DNA of 64,000 nt from Ensifer canadensis (lineage in GTDB: Bacteria > Pseudomonadota > Alphaproteobacteria > Rhizobiales > Rhizobiaceae): NCBI RefSeq assembly GCF_017488845.2, contig NZ_CP083371.1:1426001-1490000 (forward strand), read 5' to 3'. Below the pieces are notes generated by a model. That model made no database searches and was not told the DNA's origin. It worked only from the letters and a program-made list of their open reading frames with translations. Made by a program: the position numbers and the translations under genes. The first letter of the stretch is position 1; each line of letters starts with the position of its first letter. Of this stretch, positions 9,540-17,300 are shown one piece after another.

Positions 9540-9998
9540 GTGAACACAAAAGCACCCAGCCAGATTGATGTCTTTGTCGGTTCCCGCGTCAGGATGCGTC
9601 GGTTGATGGCCGGGTTGAGCCAGGAAAAGCTCGCAGACGGCCTCGGAATTACGTTCCAGCAGGTCCAGAAGTACGAAAAGGGCACGAATCGCATCGGTGC
9701 CAGCCGGCTGCAAGCCATCGCCGACGTTCTCGGCGTTAATCCGAGCTTCTTCTTCCAGGAAGGCGAAGAGGGTGCATCCCCGAGGGCAGGCCTCGGCGAT
9801 GTCCGCGAGCCGAACGAGATCTCGTCCTTCGTCTCGTCAAAGGAGGGCATTGCGCTCAATCGGGCCTTCCTGAAGATTACCGATCCGGTCCTGCGCAAGA
9901 AAATCATCTCGCTGGTGGCTGCCGTCGCACAGACCCCCGAGGCGGAAACAGTCGCAGCCCACGGCAGCACTGCGCCCGCCCCAGACCTGCATGGATAG
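9540..9998 (+). CDS. XRE-family transcriptional regulator (PraR-like)
   Basis: A 152-residue protein from a GTG start with a strong GGAGG at 9527-9531. Residues 8-70 form a Cro/C1 helix-turn-helix: VGSRVRMRRLMAGLSQEKLADGLGITFQQVQKYEKGTNRIGASRLQAIADVLGV, close to the PraR/PhrR type of rhizobial regulators by my recollection of that family. The C-terminal half (FVSSKEGIALNRAFLKITDPVLRKKIISLV) resembles the conserved tail of these proteins. It should bind DNA as a dimer. It is 29 bp upstream of the SARP-like regulator gene and may be co-transcribed with it, so it could control the RiPP-like locus downstream, which is an inference. A TATGAT hexamer lies about 40 bp before the start. Confidence 0.85.
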   Translation: MNTKAPSQIDVFVGSRVRMRRLMAGLSQEKLADGLGITFQQVQKYEKGTNRIGASRLQAIADVLGVNPSFFFQEGEEGASPRAGLGDVREPNEISSFVSSKEGIALNRAFLKITDPVLRKKIISLVAAVAQTPEAETVAAHGSTAPAPDLHG

Positions 9999-10027
9999 CC
10001 GCCACCGGTTGCCGATGAGATAGCCAG

Positions 10028-11884
10028 ATGAAATTTAGATTGCAGACCCTCGGGCGATTACGTCTCGTTGACGAAGACGACTGCGATGTCGCTTTCCCTG
10101 AGAAGGGTCTGCTCATTCTCGCTCAGGCGATTGCCGGCGGCCATCGCGAGCAATCCCGAAACGATGTCGCCAAGCTCTTGTGGAACGAAGTCGTTCCGAG
10201 CCAGGCCTTCGTCAATCTGCGCAAGACAATCTCCCGCATCACGTCGCGTCAGGAAGAACTCGGCCACACGTTCCTCAGTTTTTCGCCATCGACTGTTCGG
10301 ATGCAGCCGGATTCGATTGCGAGCGACCTCGACGACATCGGCCGGAACGCCGAGCAGGACGCGCTATCGCGCTTCCAATGGGCCGGGGAGAAATTCCGTG
10401 ACGATTTTCTCAAGGATTTGAAGTCGCAGGGCCGAGCGCTTCACGACTGGATCGAGCAACGGCGCGCCGATCACGCAGCCCTGCTGCGCGAGTGCCTGAT
10501 CAATGCGGCCGAGATTGCGACCGGCCCGGATCGAAAGCTCGTCAGGTCCGCTGCCGTCAAGCTTCTGGAGAAGAACCCCGACGACGACGAGGTTCGCAAA
10601 ATCCTCAAGACCGTCCTGACGCTGGAGGGCCGGCACTATGACACGCGCCTTCTTTCGGGCGGCGGACTGGTGGCCGCAACCGCCAAGGCGGCACTACCGT
10701 CTAGCTTGCTGGAGACCATGGGCGAAACCCGTCCGCCGCGTGTGGTACTGTTGCCGCCGGGTGCCGGCAATGCCGACGCTGCTGCCACGCTATTTGCTCA
10801 CTCCCTGATCGAGGACGTGACCATCGGCCTTTGCGCGCTCCGCTCGGTTTCGGTGATAGCGCCCTACACGGCAGCGCAGATCAGCCTGCAGGCGGACAAG
10901 GCCAGCACCTACGAACAACACGCCATCAGCTATATCCTCGATACGCGCCTGACGAACGAAGGCAGCCGACAGACACTGTTCACGCAGCTGATCTTCTTTG
11001 CCAACGACGAAGTGATCTGGGCCGATCGCTTTACGCTCGATGACGATGGCTTGATGAGGTCACGCCAGGAGATTGCGCGACAGATCGCGTTTGCCATTGC
11101 CAGTCAGGTCGAGCGCAACGAGACAATGCGCAAGACCTATGAAAGCAACGGCAGTTCCTATCGCAGCTACCTGCTCGGCCAGCGTTATCTCAAGCAACTC
11201 AACCTGCCGGAGGTTCGGCGTGCTCGAAAGAGCTTCCGCGAGGCACTCAGCCAGAATGCCGATCTGGCTCCGGCGATGAGTGGACTTGCGCGAAGCTATT
11301 TCGTCGAGTGGCTTTTGACCGCCCGCGGTGACAGCGAACTTCTGGCGCTTGCCGAACAGCACGCCCGTGATGCGATCGCCATCGACGACACGCTTGCGGC
11401 GGGCTACCGCGAGCTCGGTGTCGTCAAACTCTACAGCCGGCAATTCGACGAAAGCATCGAATTCCATGAGAAGGCCGAAGCGCTCAGCCCGCAGCATGCC
11501 AATGTGATTGCCAGCTACGCCGATACGCTTGTACAGGCCTCGCGCCCGGATGGCGGCCTGCGCAAGATCGAAGCCGCAATCAATCTCAACCCGATGGCTC
11601 CGGACGAATATTTCTGGACCGCCGCCGGCGCCTGCTACTCACTTTCGCAATATGATCAAGCACTTGACTATATCGAGCGGATGCGCGATCCCACCCCGGC
11701 CGATCGTCTCGCCGCGGCGAGCTGGGGTATGCTCGGCAATCGCAAGAAGGCTGGCCAATACGTGCGCAAGACGTTTGAGGTCCACCCGGACTTCAACCTG
11801 GACAAATGGATTGCGATCGTTCCGTTCCGCGAGGAATGGCAGCGAACCCATTACTGCGAAGGCCTGCGCAAGGCCGGATTCTAA
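10028..11884 (+). CDS. SARP-like transcriptional regulator with BTAD and TPR regions
   Basis: A 618-residue cytoplasmic protein. Residues 1-90 look like the OmpR-type winged helix of SARP activators (FRLQTLGRLRLVDEDD, LLWNEVVPSQAFVNLRKTISR). Residues about 95-180 resemble the bacterial transcriptional activation domain (FLKDLKSQGRALHDWIEQRRADHAALLRE). About 230-370 form a TolB/adenylate-cyclase-associated region (VVLLPPGAGNADAAATLFAHSLIEDVT), and about 380-590 contain TPR-like helices. Proteins of this plan usually activate a neighbouring pathway. It lies 29 bp after the XRE gene and just before the precursor-like gene, YcaO and TfuA, so it is the likely local activator (inference). No signal peptide or membrane helix is seen. 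Confidence 0.75.
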   Translation: MKFRLQTLGRLRLVDEDDCDVAFPEKGLLILAQAIAGGHREQSRNDVAKLLWNEVVPSQAFVNLRKTISRITSRQEELGHTFLSFSPSTVRMQPDSIASDLDDIGRNAEQDALSRFQWAGEKFRDDFLKDLKSQGRALHDWIEQRRADHAALLRECLINAAEIATGPDRKLVRSAAVKLLEKNPDDDEVRKILKTVLTLEGRHYDTRLLSGGGLVAATAKAALPSSLLETMGETRPPRVVLLPPGAGNADAAATLFAHSLIEDVTIGLCALRSVSVIAPYTAAQISLQADKASTYEQHAISYILDTRLTNEGSRQTLFTQLIFFANDEVIWADRFTLDDDGLMRSRQEIARQIAFAIASQVERNETMRKTYESNGSSYRSYLLGQRYLKQLNLPEVRRARKSFREALSQNADLAPAMSGLARSYFVEWLLTARGDSELLALAEQHARDAIAIDDTLAAGYRELGVVKLYSRQFDESIEFHEKAEALSPQHANVIASYADTLVQASRPDGGLRKIEAAINLNPMAPDEYFWTAAGACYSLSQYDQALDYIERMRDPTPADRLAAASWGMLGNRKKAGQYVRKTFEVHPDFNLDKWIAIVPFREEWQRTHYCEGLRKAGF

Positions 11885-11919
11885 GTATCATCACCACATG
11901 AGGGACAAGGGGAAAGATG

Positions 11920-12143
11920 ATGACGACCACTCAGGTAGTTGTATTTGGCGTTGAGGGCGACGATGGCCTGTGGCTGGCCGATCTCGGGACGGGAACTGTC
12001 ACACGCATTGTAGATCCGCTCACGGGCGCCCTGGCTTCGGCAATGAGCACAGGAACGCAGGCGCAACGGTGGTCAAGGGTGTCAACTTGGCCGTGCGTGC
12101 AAACTCCGCGGGCTCCGTGTCCGGCGGGTTCATGGACGGCTAA
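11920..12143 (+). pseudogene. RiPP precursor-like small gene with a one-base frameshift
   Basis: A good ribosome-binding site (AAGGGGAAAG) precedes ATGATG at 11917/11920. The frame begins MTTTQVVVFGVEGDDGLWLA and runs through LTGALASAMSTGTQ. After about position 12060 this frame becomes Arg/Trp/Cys-rich nonsense overlapping YcaO. In the frame one base back, the sequence continues GATVVKGVNLAVRANSAG and ends SGGFMDG at a TAA at 12141-12143. Adding one G in the GG at 12060-12061 restores a single 74-residue protein that stops 18 bp before YcaO. Size, position and a Gly/Ala/Val/Ser-rich tail without Cys fit a RiPP precursor whose backbone is modified by YcaO-TfuA, which is an inference. The break may be a base-calling error or a real mutation. 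Confidence 0.6.
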
Positions 12144-12161
12144 GTCTCGGCGCGCTTGCGC

Positions 12162-13412
12162 ATGGCTTCGGACACACATTCAGATCGGGCGAGCGAAAGC
12201 CGCCCGATTTCGGACAATCCTTACATTGCAGATCTTTACTCCGACCGTGTCTGCGCGCCCGAAGAGACCTTCGCGCGCGTCGCTCCTCTGTTGCCCTCAT
12301 TCGGCATCAGCAGGCTTGCCCGTCTGACCGGGCTCGATAGCATCGGCATACCCGTCTGGAACGCCGTTTCGCCGAATGCGAAGTCGATCGTCATCAACCA
12401 GGGTAAAGGCATCACCGATATCGACGCGAAGGTATCGGCGGCGATGGAAGCGCTGGAGCGCGCGGTCGCCTGCAACCCATCAGCACCAACAACGCACGCG
12501 ACGCGGTGTGCATTGCTGGAAAAGGGCGAAAGAGCGCTCACCCTTCCGGGCCTTGTAGCGGCCGGCGAAGCCGATCTTGACGATGACGAAGCAACGGCGT
12601 GGCTGCGCGGCTTCGACCTTCTCGATCAACAGGCGACCTTCGTTCCACTTCAGGCGGTACTGCTCGATCGCACGCTCGAGCGCTGCCGCTACTGGCAGTC
12701 GTCGGACGGGCTTGCCTCCGGCAACACCGAAAGCGAGGCGGTGCTGCACGGCCTGCTGGAGCGGATCGAACGCGATGCCGAGACCCTGTGGCGGCTGCTG
12801 TCCCTGACGGCGCGACTGCGCACCTGCATCGACGCCGATCTGCTCGACGATCCCATCATTAACGACATGACGCGCCGCATTGCTGCAGCGGGCCTGACGT
12901 TCCGCCTGTTCGACATGACCAGTGACATCGGCATCCCCTGCCTGACCGCCGTTATCGCGGATGTGGGCATTCTGGCGGCGAAAGAGCCGCGTTACCATGA
13001 CGTCACGGTCGGGCATGGCGCCCATCCCGATCCGCGACGCGCCGCAATCCGCGCCATCACCGAGGCGGCGCAATCGCGTCTCACCTATATTAGTGGCGCA
13101 CGCGACGATGTTTTTCCGGAAACCTTCACCCGCAGGCTGCCGCGCGAGACGCAGCAACTGTTCGAGGCAGTGCCGGGAGCACGAAACCCGCTCATCTCGG
13201 TCGCTGGCAACCGAGCCAACTCGCTGCTCAAGCACGTGCTCGAAGCGCTGAAGCACGCCGGTATCGGGACTGTCGTTGCGGTTCCGCTACTCGCCGCGCC
13301 GCTACCGTTCTCCGTGATAAAAATCTTCGTACCGGAACTCGAAAATCCCGATGGAGCACGCAAGCGCCGTTTTGGCGCAAGGGCACTGTCGCGCGCGCTG
13401 GAGGTCGCATGA
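12162..13412 (+). CDS. YcaO-domain protein (probable thioamide-forming RiPP enzyme)
   Basis: A 416-residue protein from the ATG at 12162. The YcaO ATP-binding motifs are all visible: SAAMEALERAVA (S-x3-E-x2-E-R), ESEAVLHGLLERIERDA (E-x3-H-x2-L-E-x2-E-R-D) and RRAAIRAITEAAQSRLTYI (R-A-x2-E-A-x-Q-x-R-L). YcaO enzymes activate peptide backbone amides by ATP-dependent phosphorylation. Those paired with TfuA install thioamides, while those with E1/ocin-ThiF partners make azolines. There is no ThiF-like partner here, and the C-terminus lacks the Pro-rich end of azoline-type enzymes, so thioamidation is the better inference. The gene starts 18 bp after the precursor-like gene and overlaps tfuA by 4 bp (ATGA). 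Confidence 0.9.
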   Translation: MASDTHSDRASESRPISDNPYIADLYSDRVCAPEETFARVAPLLPSFGISRLARLTGLDSIGIPVWNAVSPNAKSIVINQGKGITDIDAKVSAAMEALERAVACNPSAPTTHATRCALLEKGERALTLPGLVAAGEADLDDDEATAWLRGFDLLDQQATFVPLQAVLLDRTLERCRYWQSSDGLASGNTESEAVLHGLLERIERDAETLWRLLSLTARLRTCIDADLLDDPIINDMTRRIAAAGLTFRLFDMTSDIGIPCLTAVIADVGILAAKEPRYHDVTVGHGAHPDPRRAAIRAITEAAQSRLTYISGARDDVFPETFTRRLPRETQQLFEAVPGARNPLISVAGNRANSLLKHVLEALKHAGIGTVVAVPLLAAPLPFSVIKIFVPELENPDGARKRRFGARALSRALEVA

Positions 13413-14134
13413 AGATCCTCTTTGCCGGCCCGACCTTGCCGGACGCGCAAGCGCTCATCGACACCGACATCGTGTTGTGCCCCCCAGCCGTACAGGGCGA
13501 CATCGTGCACGCCACGCAGGACGGCGCCACTGTCATCGGACTTGTCGACGGTCACTTCGAACAGGTCGCGCCGGTCTGGCACAAGGAGATCCTGTTTGCG
13601 TTATCCGAAGGTGTGCGCATCTACGGCGCCGCCAGCATGGGCGCGCTTCGCGCCGCCGAATGCGCGACCTTCGGCATGATCGGCGTCGGCAGGATCTATC
13701 AGCAATATGCGACGGGCGAGCTTGAAGACGATGCCGATGTCGCCCTTCTCCATGGCCCGGCGGAACTGGGCTATCTGGCCTTGACCCTGCCGCTGGTCAA
13801 TGTCGTGGCGACCCTTGAAGATTTGCGCGCACGCCAACAGATCGACGCAGCGTCTGCCGCGCAACTGCGGTTGGCGTCCGCCGAGATCTTTTACAAGCAC
13901 CGCAACTGGTCGGCGATCGTGGCGCGTGCCAACCTTCCACCCACCACGGATTTGAAACGGATAGAGGCGCTTCTCACAACCGGCTCGATAGACCAGAAGC
14001 GTGTCGATGCTCTGGATCTTCTCGGCATCATGCGCTCCGCCCCCGCCCAAAAGACGAAGGCCCCGGAAGGCTGGGCATTCAATTCTACAAGCCTTTGGAA
14101 GCGGTTGCTCAATCAACTTGTCGCTTCATCCTAA
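13409..14134 (+). CDS. tfuA: TfuA-like protein, YcaO partner
   Basis: A 241-residue protein. The TfuA core is clear: VWHKEILFALSEGVRIYGAASMGALRAAECATFGMIGVG, with the strongly conserved GAASMGALRAAE. TfuA was first named from the trifolitoxin locus of Rhizobium leguminosarum. In characterised systems it works with YcaO to deliver sulfur for backbone thioamide formation, for example on methyl-coenzyme M reductase in archaea. The C-terminal 100 residues (about 140-241) are helical and end with a lineage-specific tail. The gene overlaps ycaO by 4 bp, so the two proteins should be made in step. The sulfur donor is not encoded nearby. Confidence 0.9.
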   Translation: MKILFAGPTLPDAQALIDTDIVLCPPAVQGDIVHATQDGATVIGLVDGHFEQVAPVWHKEILFALSEGVRIYGAASMGALRAAECATFGMIGVGRIYQQYATGELEDDADVALLHGPAELGYLALTLPLVNVVATLEDLRARQQIDAASAAQLRLASAEIFYKHRNWSAIVARANLPPTTDLKRIEALLTTGSIDQKRVDALDLLGIMRSAPAQKTKAPEGWAFNSTSLWKRLLNQLVASS

Positions 14135-14160
14135 GAATGCAGATTTCCCATGCAACGTGT

Positions 14161-14204
14161 GTCACGCTGATGTCACGCGCATCAATAAAAAGTCACGCTA
14201 TGAT
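14161..14204 (+). promoter_or_regulatory. Possible promoter with GTCACGC heptamer repeats
   Basis: Three exact GTCACGC heptamers start at 14161, 14172 and 14192. The last directly precedes a TATGAT -10-like hexamer at 14199-14204. There is no recognisable -35 hexamer where one would be expected. SARP activators bind heptameric direct repeats at about one-turn spacing next to a -10 box, and a SARP-like gene lies 2.3 kb upstream, so this could be its target. Only one of the two spacings (11 bp) fits, and the heptamer also occurs by chance in this GC-rich DNA. Confidence 0.3.
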
Positions 14205-14254
14205 TTGCCATGTTGAAGCGGATCGGACCGATCCGTAGGGAACTGGGGAAAATC

Positions 14255-14491
14255 ATGCAATCTTCGATCGCCATGTCCTTTGAACCTGAAGACAAGGAGA
14301 AGGAGCTGCTCGCGCTGGCCCGCCTTGTCACCTACGCGCGCGATTCTTCGCGCACACTGAATGTCGAAGGCGTTCAATATTGCCTCGAGCTGGCGCTCGC
14401 CGCGCTGCTTAAGGAAGTCGAGGAATGCGGCGACAAGACCGCACTGCTGACCAACGAACTCATGAGCCGCGCCAGCCTCGGAAACTGCTGA
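14255..14491 (+). CDS. Small conserved-looking protein of unknown function
   Basis: A 78-residue protein from the ATG at 14255, preceded by GGGGAAAATC. An in-frame ATG 45 bases upstream lacks a good ribosome-binding site. The sequence is acidic and helical (FEPEDKEKELLALARLVTYARDSSRTL, then LELALAALLKEVEECG) with two Cys and no signal peptide. I recognise no family. It follows tfuA by 120 bp with its own apparent promoter and is closed by a strong terminator. It may therefore belong to the YcaO locus, as a chaperone or immunity factor or an unrelated small protein. That link is only positional. Confidence 0.6.
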   Translation: MQSSIAMSFEPEDKEKELLALARLVTYARDSSRTLNVEGVQYCLELALAALLKEVEECGDKTALLTNELMSRASLGNC

Positions 14492-14532
14492 GCAGACGAG
14501 GTCGACTTCAATTTCGCTGGTGGCACAGAAAA

Positions 14533-14575
14533 AGGCCCTGCTTCGCGCTCCCGCAAAGCAGGGCTTTTGATTTTA
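14533..14575. terminator. Bidirectional rho-independent terminator
   Basis: GCCCTGCTT and AAGCAGGGC form a near-perfect stem around a short GC-rich loop (about 14535-14563). A T-run (CTTTTGATTTT) follows on the plus strand, and AAAAAGG precedes it, giving T-runs for both directions. It sits between the small gene ending at 14491 and the convergent decayed transporter gene ending at 14573. Confidence 0.85.
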
Positions 14576-15700
14576 ATCGGCCCGGCAATCCCACCACAAG
14601 CGCGAGAAGTTCAGGTCCCAGCTCTGCATCGGGATATAGGCGTAACCCTGCAGGCATTTGCTTGCGGCATAACGCTCCACCGTCAGGAATACATCGGCCT
14701 GTGCATCGGCGACCTTGCGCTGAATCTCCTTATAAAGATCGTTTTGCGCGGCGGGATCCAGCGTCTCGCGTGACTTGTCAATCAGGGCGTCGATCTCAGG
14801 ATCCTGCAGCCATTCCATCGAGGCCAGGTGCCTTTCGCCTTGAAGACGCTTTCGGGTGACGGATAGGTCGGGCCATAGAAGACCTGCGTGGTCGCGGGCG
14901 TCGTCTCGACCTTGGCCGCCAGTTCATGCGGCTCCACGGTTCCGGCTTGATGTCGAGTTCGATGCCGATCTGCTCCAGATTGGCCCGCATTAGCAGCGCC
15001 ATATCTTCTTCGAAAGCCAGGCCCGTGACATAGGTATGGCTGAGCTTGATCGGCCCCTTGCCGGCATATTTCGACTTGGCGAGTTCTTCCTTCGCCTTCT
15101 CCAGGTTGTACTCCGGGGAAGGTCGTTGAGATAGGCGTCCTTGAACACGGATGCCAGCGGTCCGTTCATCGGTTCGCCGGGATGAAGGACGTTGCGCACC
15201 GTTTCATAGTCGGTTGCGAGCGCAATCGCACGCCTGACGTGAATATCATCCGTCGGCGGCATCTTGGTGTTCATCTTGATGTAGAAGCCGTTTGCCGTCG
15301 TGCCGCGCAGGATCTTGTAGCCCGCATCTTCTCGATCGCCTCGAAGGTCTCGATTGCCTTGACGCGCGCCGACATGCCGAGTTCGCCCTTGGTCGCGAGC
15401 GCCTTCACCGTTGCTTCGTCATGGGTGATGACGAAAGAATCTCGTCGATCGGCTGACCCTTGCTCCAGCCGCCGTGACAGCCCCCGTAGCGATTGACGAC
15501 CATCTGCGACGCTGCCAGGATGAGAGCATGTAAGGCCCGGCGCCGGCCGAGTGATCGGCCAGATAACCCGTCCGCCACTCTTCCTTGCTGTTTTCCCTGA
15601 TCAGCTTTTCGTTGAGAACAAGGATCAGCGGCGTGTTGCTGATGAACGGCGCGTAGACTTTCTTCAGCCCGATCTCGACGGTCCGGTCGTCGACGACCGC
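14573..15700 (-). pseudogene. Decayed peptide ABC-transporter binding protein (family 5), truncated and frameshifted
   Basis: Reading right to left, successive pieces of one protein appear in changing frames: DDRTVEIGLKKVYAPFIS, SQMVVNRYGG, VITHDEATVKALATKGELG, KMPPTDDIHVRRAIALATDYE, PEYNLEKAKEELAKSKYAG, MRANLEQIGIELDIKPE and DPEIDALIDKSRETLDPAAQ, ending near WWDCRAD. These match the C-terminal three-quarters of an oligopeptide/dipeptide-binding protein (DppA/OppA class). I count six frame breaks, near 15525, 15440, 15330, 15118, 14935 and 14825. Each is repaired by adding one base, usually within a homopolymer. The N-terminal quarter and signal peptide are absent, because the gene stops abruptly at about 15700 against the tail of another gene. 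No permease or ATPase genes of this type are nearby. Confidence 0.85.
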
Positions 15701-15704
15701 GCAT

Positions 15705-15782
15705 ACCGTCATCTACCTCATGGAGAATGGTTTCATGAACGGCTCGACGCTCTATCCCGACGGTGGCTTTGCGTTGCGTTGA
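15705..15782 (+). pseudogene. C-terminal tail of a short-chain dehydrogenase (SDR), orphan fragment
   Basis: Twenty-five codons read TVIYLMENGFMNGSTLYPDGG followed by FALR and a stop at 15780-15782. NGFMNGSTLYPDGG is the typical end of classical SDR enzymes, where the last strand carries G-x-x-L-x-x-D-G-G. Nothing upstream on this strand encodes the rest. The bases before it belong to the decayed binding-protein gene on the opposite strand. It is a remnant left at a deletion or recombination junction. Confidence 0.75.
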
Positions 15783-16220
15783 CGAAGCCGCCGGGAGCAG
15801 CCGCTGATTGGCTGCTCCCAGCACGCCAACACCATTCCCACAATGATGCGACTGAAGAGAACTGCCGCCCTCTCCACACTCCACCACGGCCGAGGTCGCA
15901 TTTTCGCTTGTCCACCGCGCCCGGCGCATGGCGATCGCAGTGATCAATGCCGGTCATGAGGCATCAATGCGACGGCCGGCGTTCCCCCAGCAATCCGGAG
16001 CAGAATAGAAATTCTCGCAAATGGGATTGTTGCCCAAATGCTTCTGCGCCTGCGGCTCCGTATTTAGTCTAGATTTTCAATAGACAATATTGAATTACCG
16101 GCGCCGACAGGTAAGCTTCCCTCAGCATCTGCGGCCTGCCATTTCAGCGCCGTGTCGGCTTCACACAGGAGAAGACGGCATCGCCACCCGTCGCAGCCTA
16201 GAAAATGAAGGGAGCCACCA
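15783..16220. other. Intergenic stretch, no gene seen
   Basis: I find no convincing coding frame. The right part (about 16060-16110) is comparatively AT-rich (TAGACAATATTGAATTACC) and may hold the promoter of the oxygenase-metY pair that follows. The left part follows the SDR remnant and may be further non-coding debris of the same junction. No repeat or terminator is evident. Confidence 0.4.
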
Positions 16221-17258
16221 TTGACCGACGCCAACTCATCCTTGCCCATTCTCGATTTGCAACGCTTTGCGGCGGGCCATCCCGAGCGGGCGACGGCGCT
16301 TGAAGAATTGCGCAGCGTCGCCCGCTCGGTGGGCTTTTTCTACCTCGAGGGACACGGCATCCCGCAGGAACAGATCGATGGCGTCCTCGATCTCTCGCGC
16401 CGTTTCTTCACCCTGCCGGAACAGGACAAGCTGGCGATCGAGATGCGCAAGTCGCCGCACTTTCGCGGCTACAATCGCGCCGGCCTGGAATATACCCGCG
16501 GGACGCAGGATTGGCGCGAGCAGGTGGATTTCGGACCCGAGCGCGCGCCCCTCGCGATCCACGCAAACGATGCACCGTGGAAGCGCCTGGTCGGCCCCAA
16601 CCAGTTTCCGGACGCCTTGCCCGAACTGAAGCCGGCGATCCTCGCCTGGATCGAGGCGGTGACCCGACTTGGCATCCGCCTGATCGAGGTTTTCGCCGAG
16701 GCGCTCGGACAGCGCGCCGACGTGTTCGAGCCGATCTATCGCGACGGCCCCAACCAGCTGTTGAAGATCATCCGCTATCCCGGCCGCGACAAGACCGAAA
16801 GCGACCAGGGTGTCGGCGCACACAAGGACGGCGGTTTCGTAACCATCCTGCTTCAGGATGAAGTCGGCGGCCTCCAGGTCGATGACGGCAAGGGTGGCTG
16901 GATCGATGCGCCGCCGAAGCGCGGCACCTTCGTCATCAATGTCGGCGAACTGCTGGAACTGGCATCGAACGGCTACCTGCTCGCCAATATCCACCGCGTC
17001 ATCACGCCGCCCGCCGGCGGCGATCGCCGCTCGGTCGCCTTCTTCCTTGGCGCGAACCTCGCCTCGACCATCCCGGTGCTCGATCTGCCGCCCGAACTTG
17101 CGGCCGAGGTTCGCGGCGTGACGCAGGACCCGCTCAACCCGCTGTTCCACGAGGTCGGGCGCAATGTCCTGAAATCACGCCTCAGGTCGCACCCCGACGT
17201 CGCCGCTGCCCACCATGCCGATCTTGTCGAGCAGCTGAAGGCGCCGGTGCCGGCCTGA
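16221..17258 (+). CDS. Fe(II)/2-oxoglutarate-type oxygenase, isopenicillin-N-synthase family
   Basis: A 345-residue protein from a TTG start with GGGAG upstream. The N-terminal DIOX_N domain (about 8-120) includes ARSVGFFYLEGHGIP. The catalytic jelly roll (about 175-285) has the iron ligands His201 and Asp203 (GVGAHKDGGFVTILLQD) and His258 (NIHRVI). The R-x-S co-substrate motif is at 269-271 (RRSVAFF). Such enzymes hydroxylate or desaturate small molecules. The substrate cannot be told from sequence. The metY gene begins 42 bp downstream on the same strand, so a shared transcript and a link to sulfur amino acid metabolism are plausible but unproven. Confidence 0.88.
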   Translation: MTDANSSLPILDLQRFAAGHPERATALEELRSVARSVGFFYLEGHGIPQEQIDGVLDLSRRFFTLPEQDKLAIEMRKSPHFRGYNRAGLEYTRGTQDWREQVDFGPERAPLAIHANDAPWKRLVGPNQFPDALPELKPAILAWIEAVTRLGIRLIEVFAEALGQRADVFEPIYRDGPNQLLKIIRYPGRDKTESDQGVGAHKDGGFVTILLQDEVGGLQVDDGKGGWIDAPPKRGTFVINVGELLELASNGYLLANIHRVITPPAGGDRRSVAFFLGANLASTIPVLDLPPELAAEVRGVTQDPLNPLFHEVGRNVLKSRLRSHPDVAAAHHADLVEQLKAPVPA

Positions 17259-17300
17259 TCCATCCCACTGCAACCACTCGAACGCTGAAGGAAGCAATCC

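Noticed and set aside
11970-12143. A GTG start in the frame of the precursor tail, avoiding the need for a frameshift
   Set aside because: The resulting N-terminus is Arg/His/Cys-rich and there is no ribosome-binding site. The ATG at 11917/11920 has a strong one and protein-like sequence.
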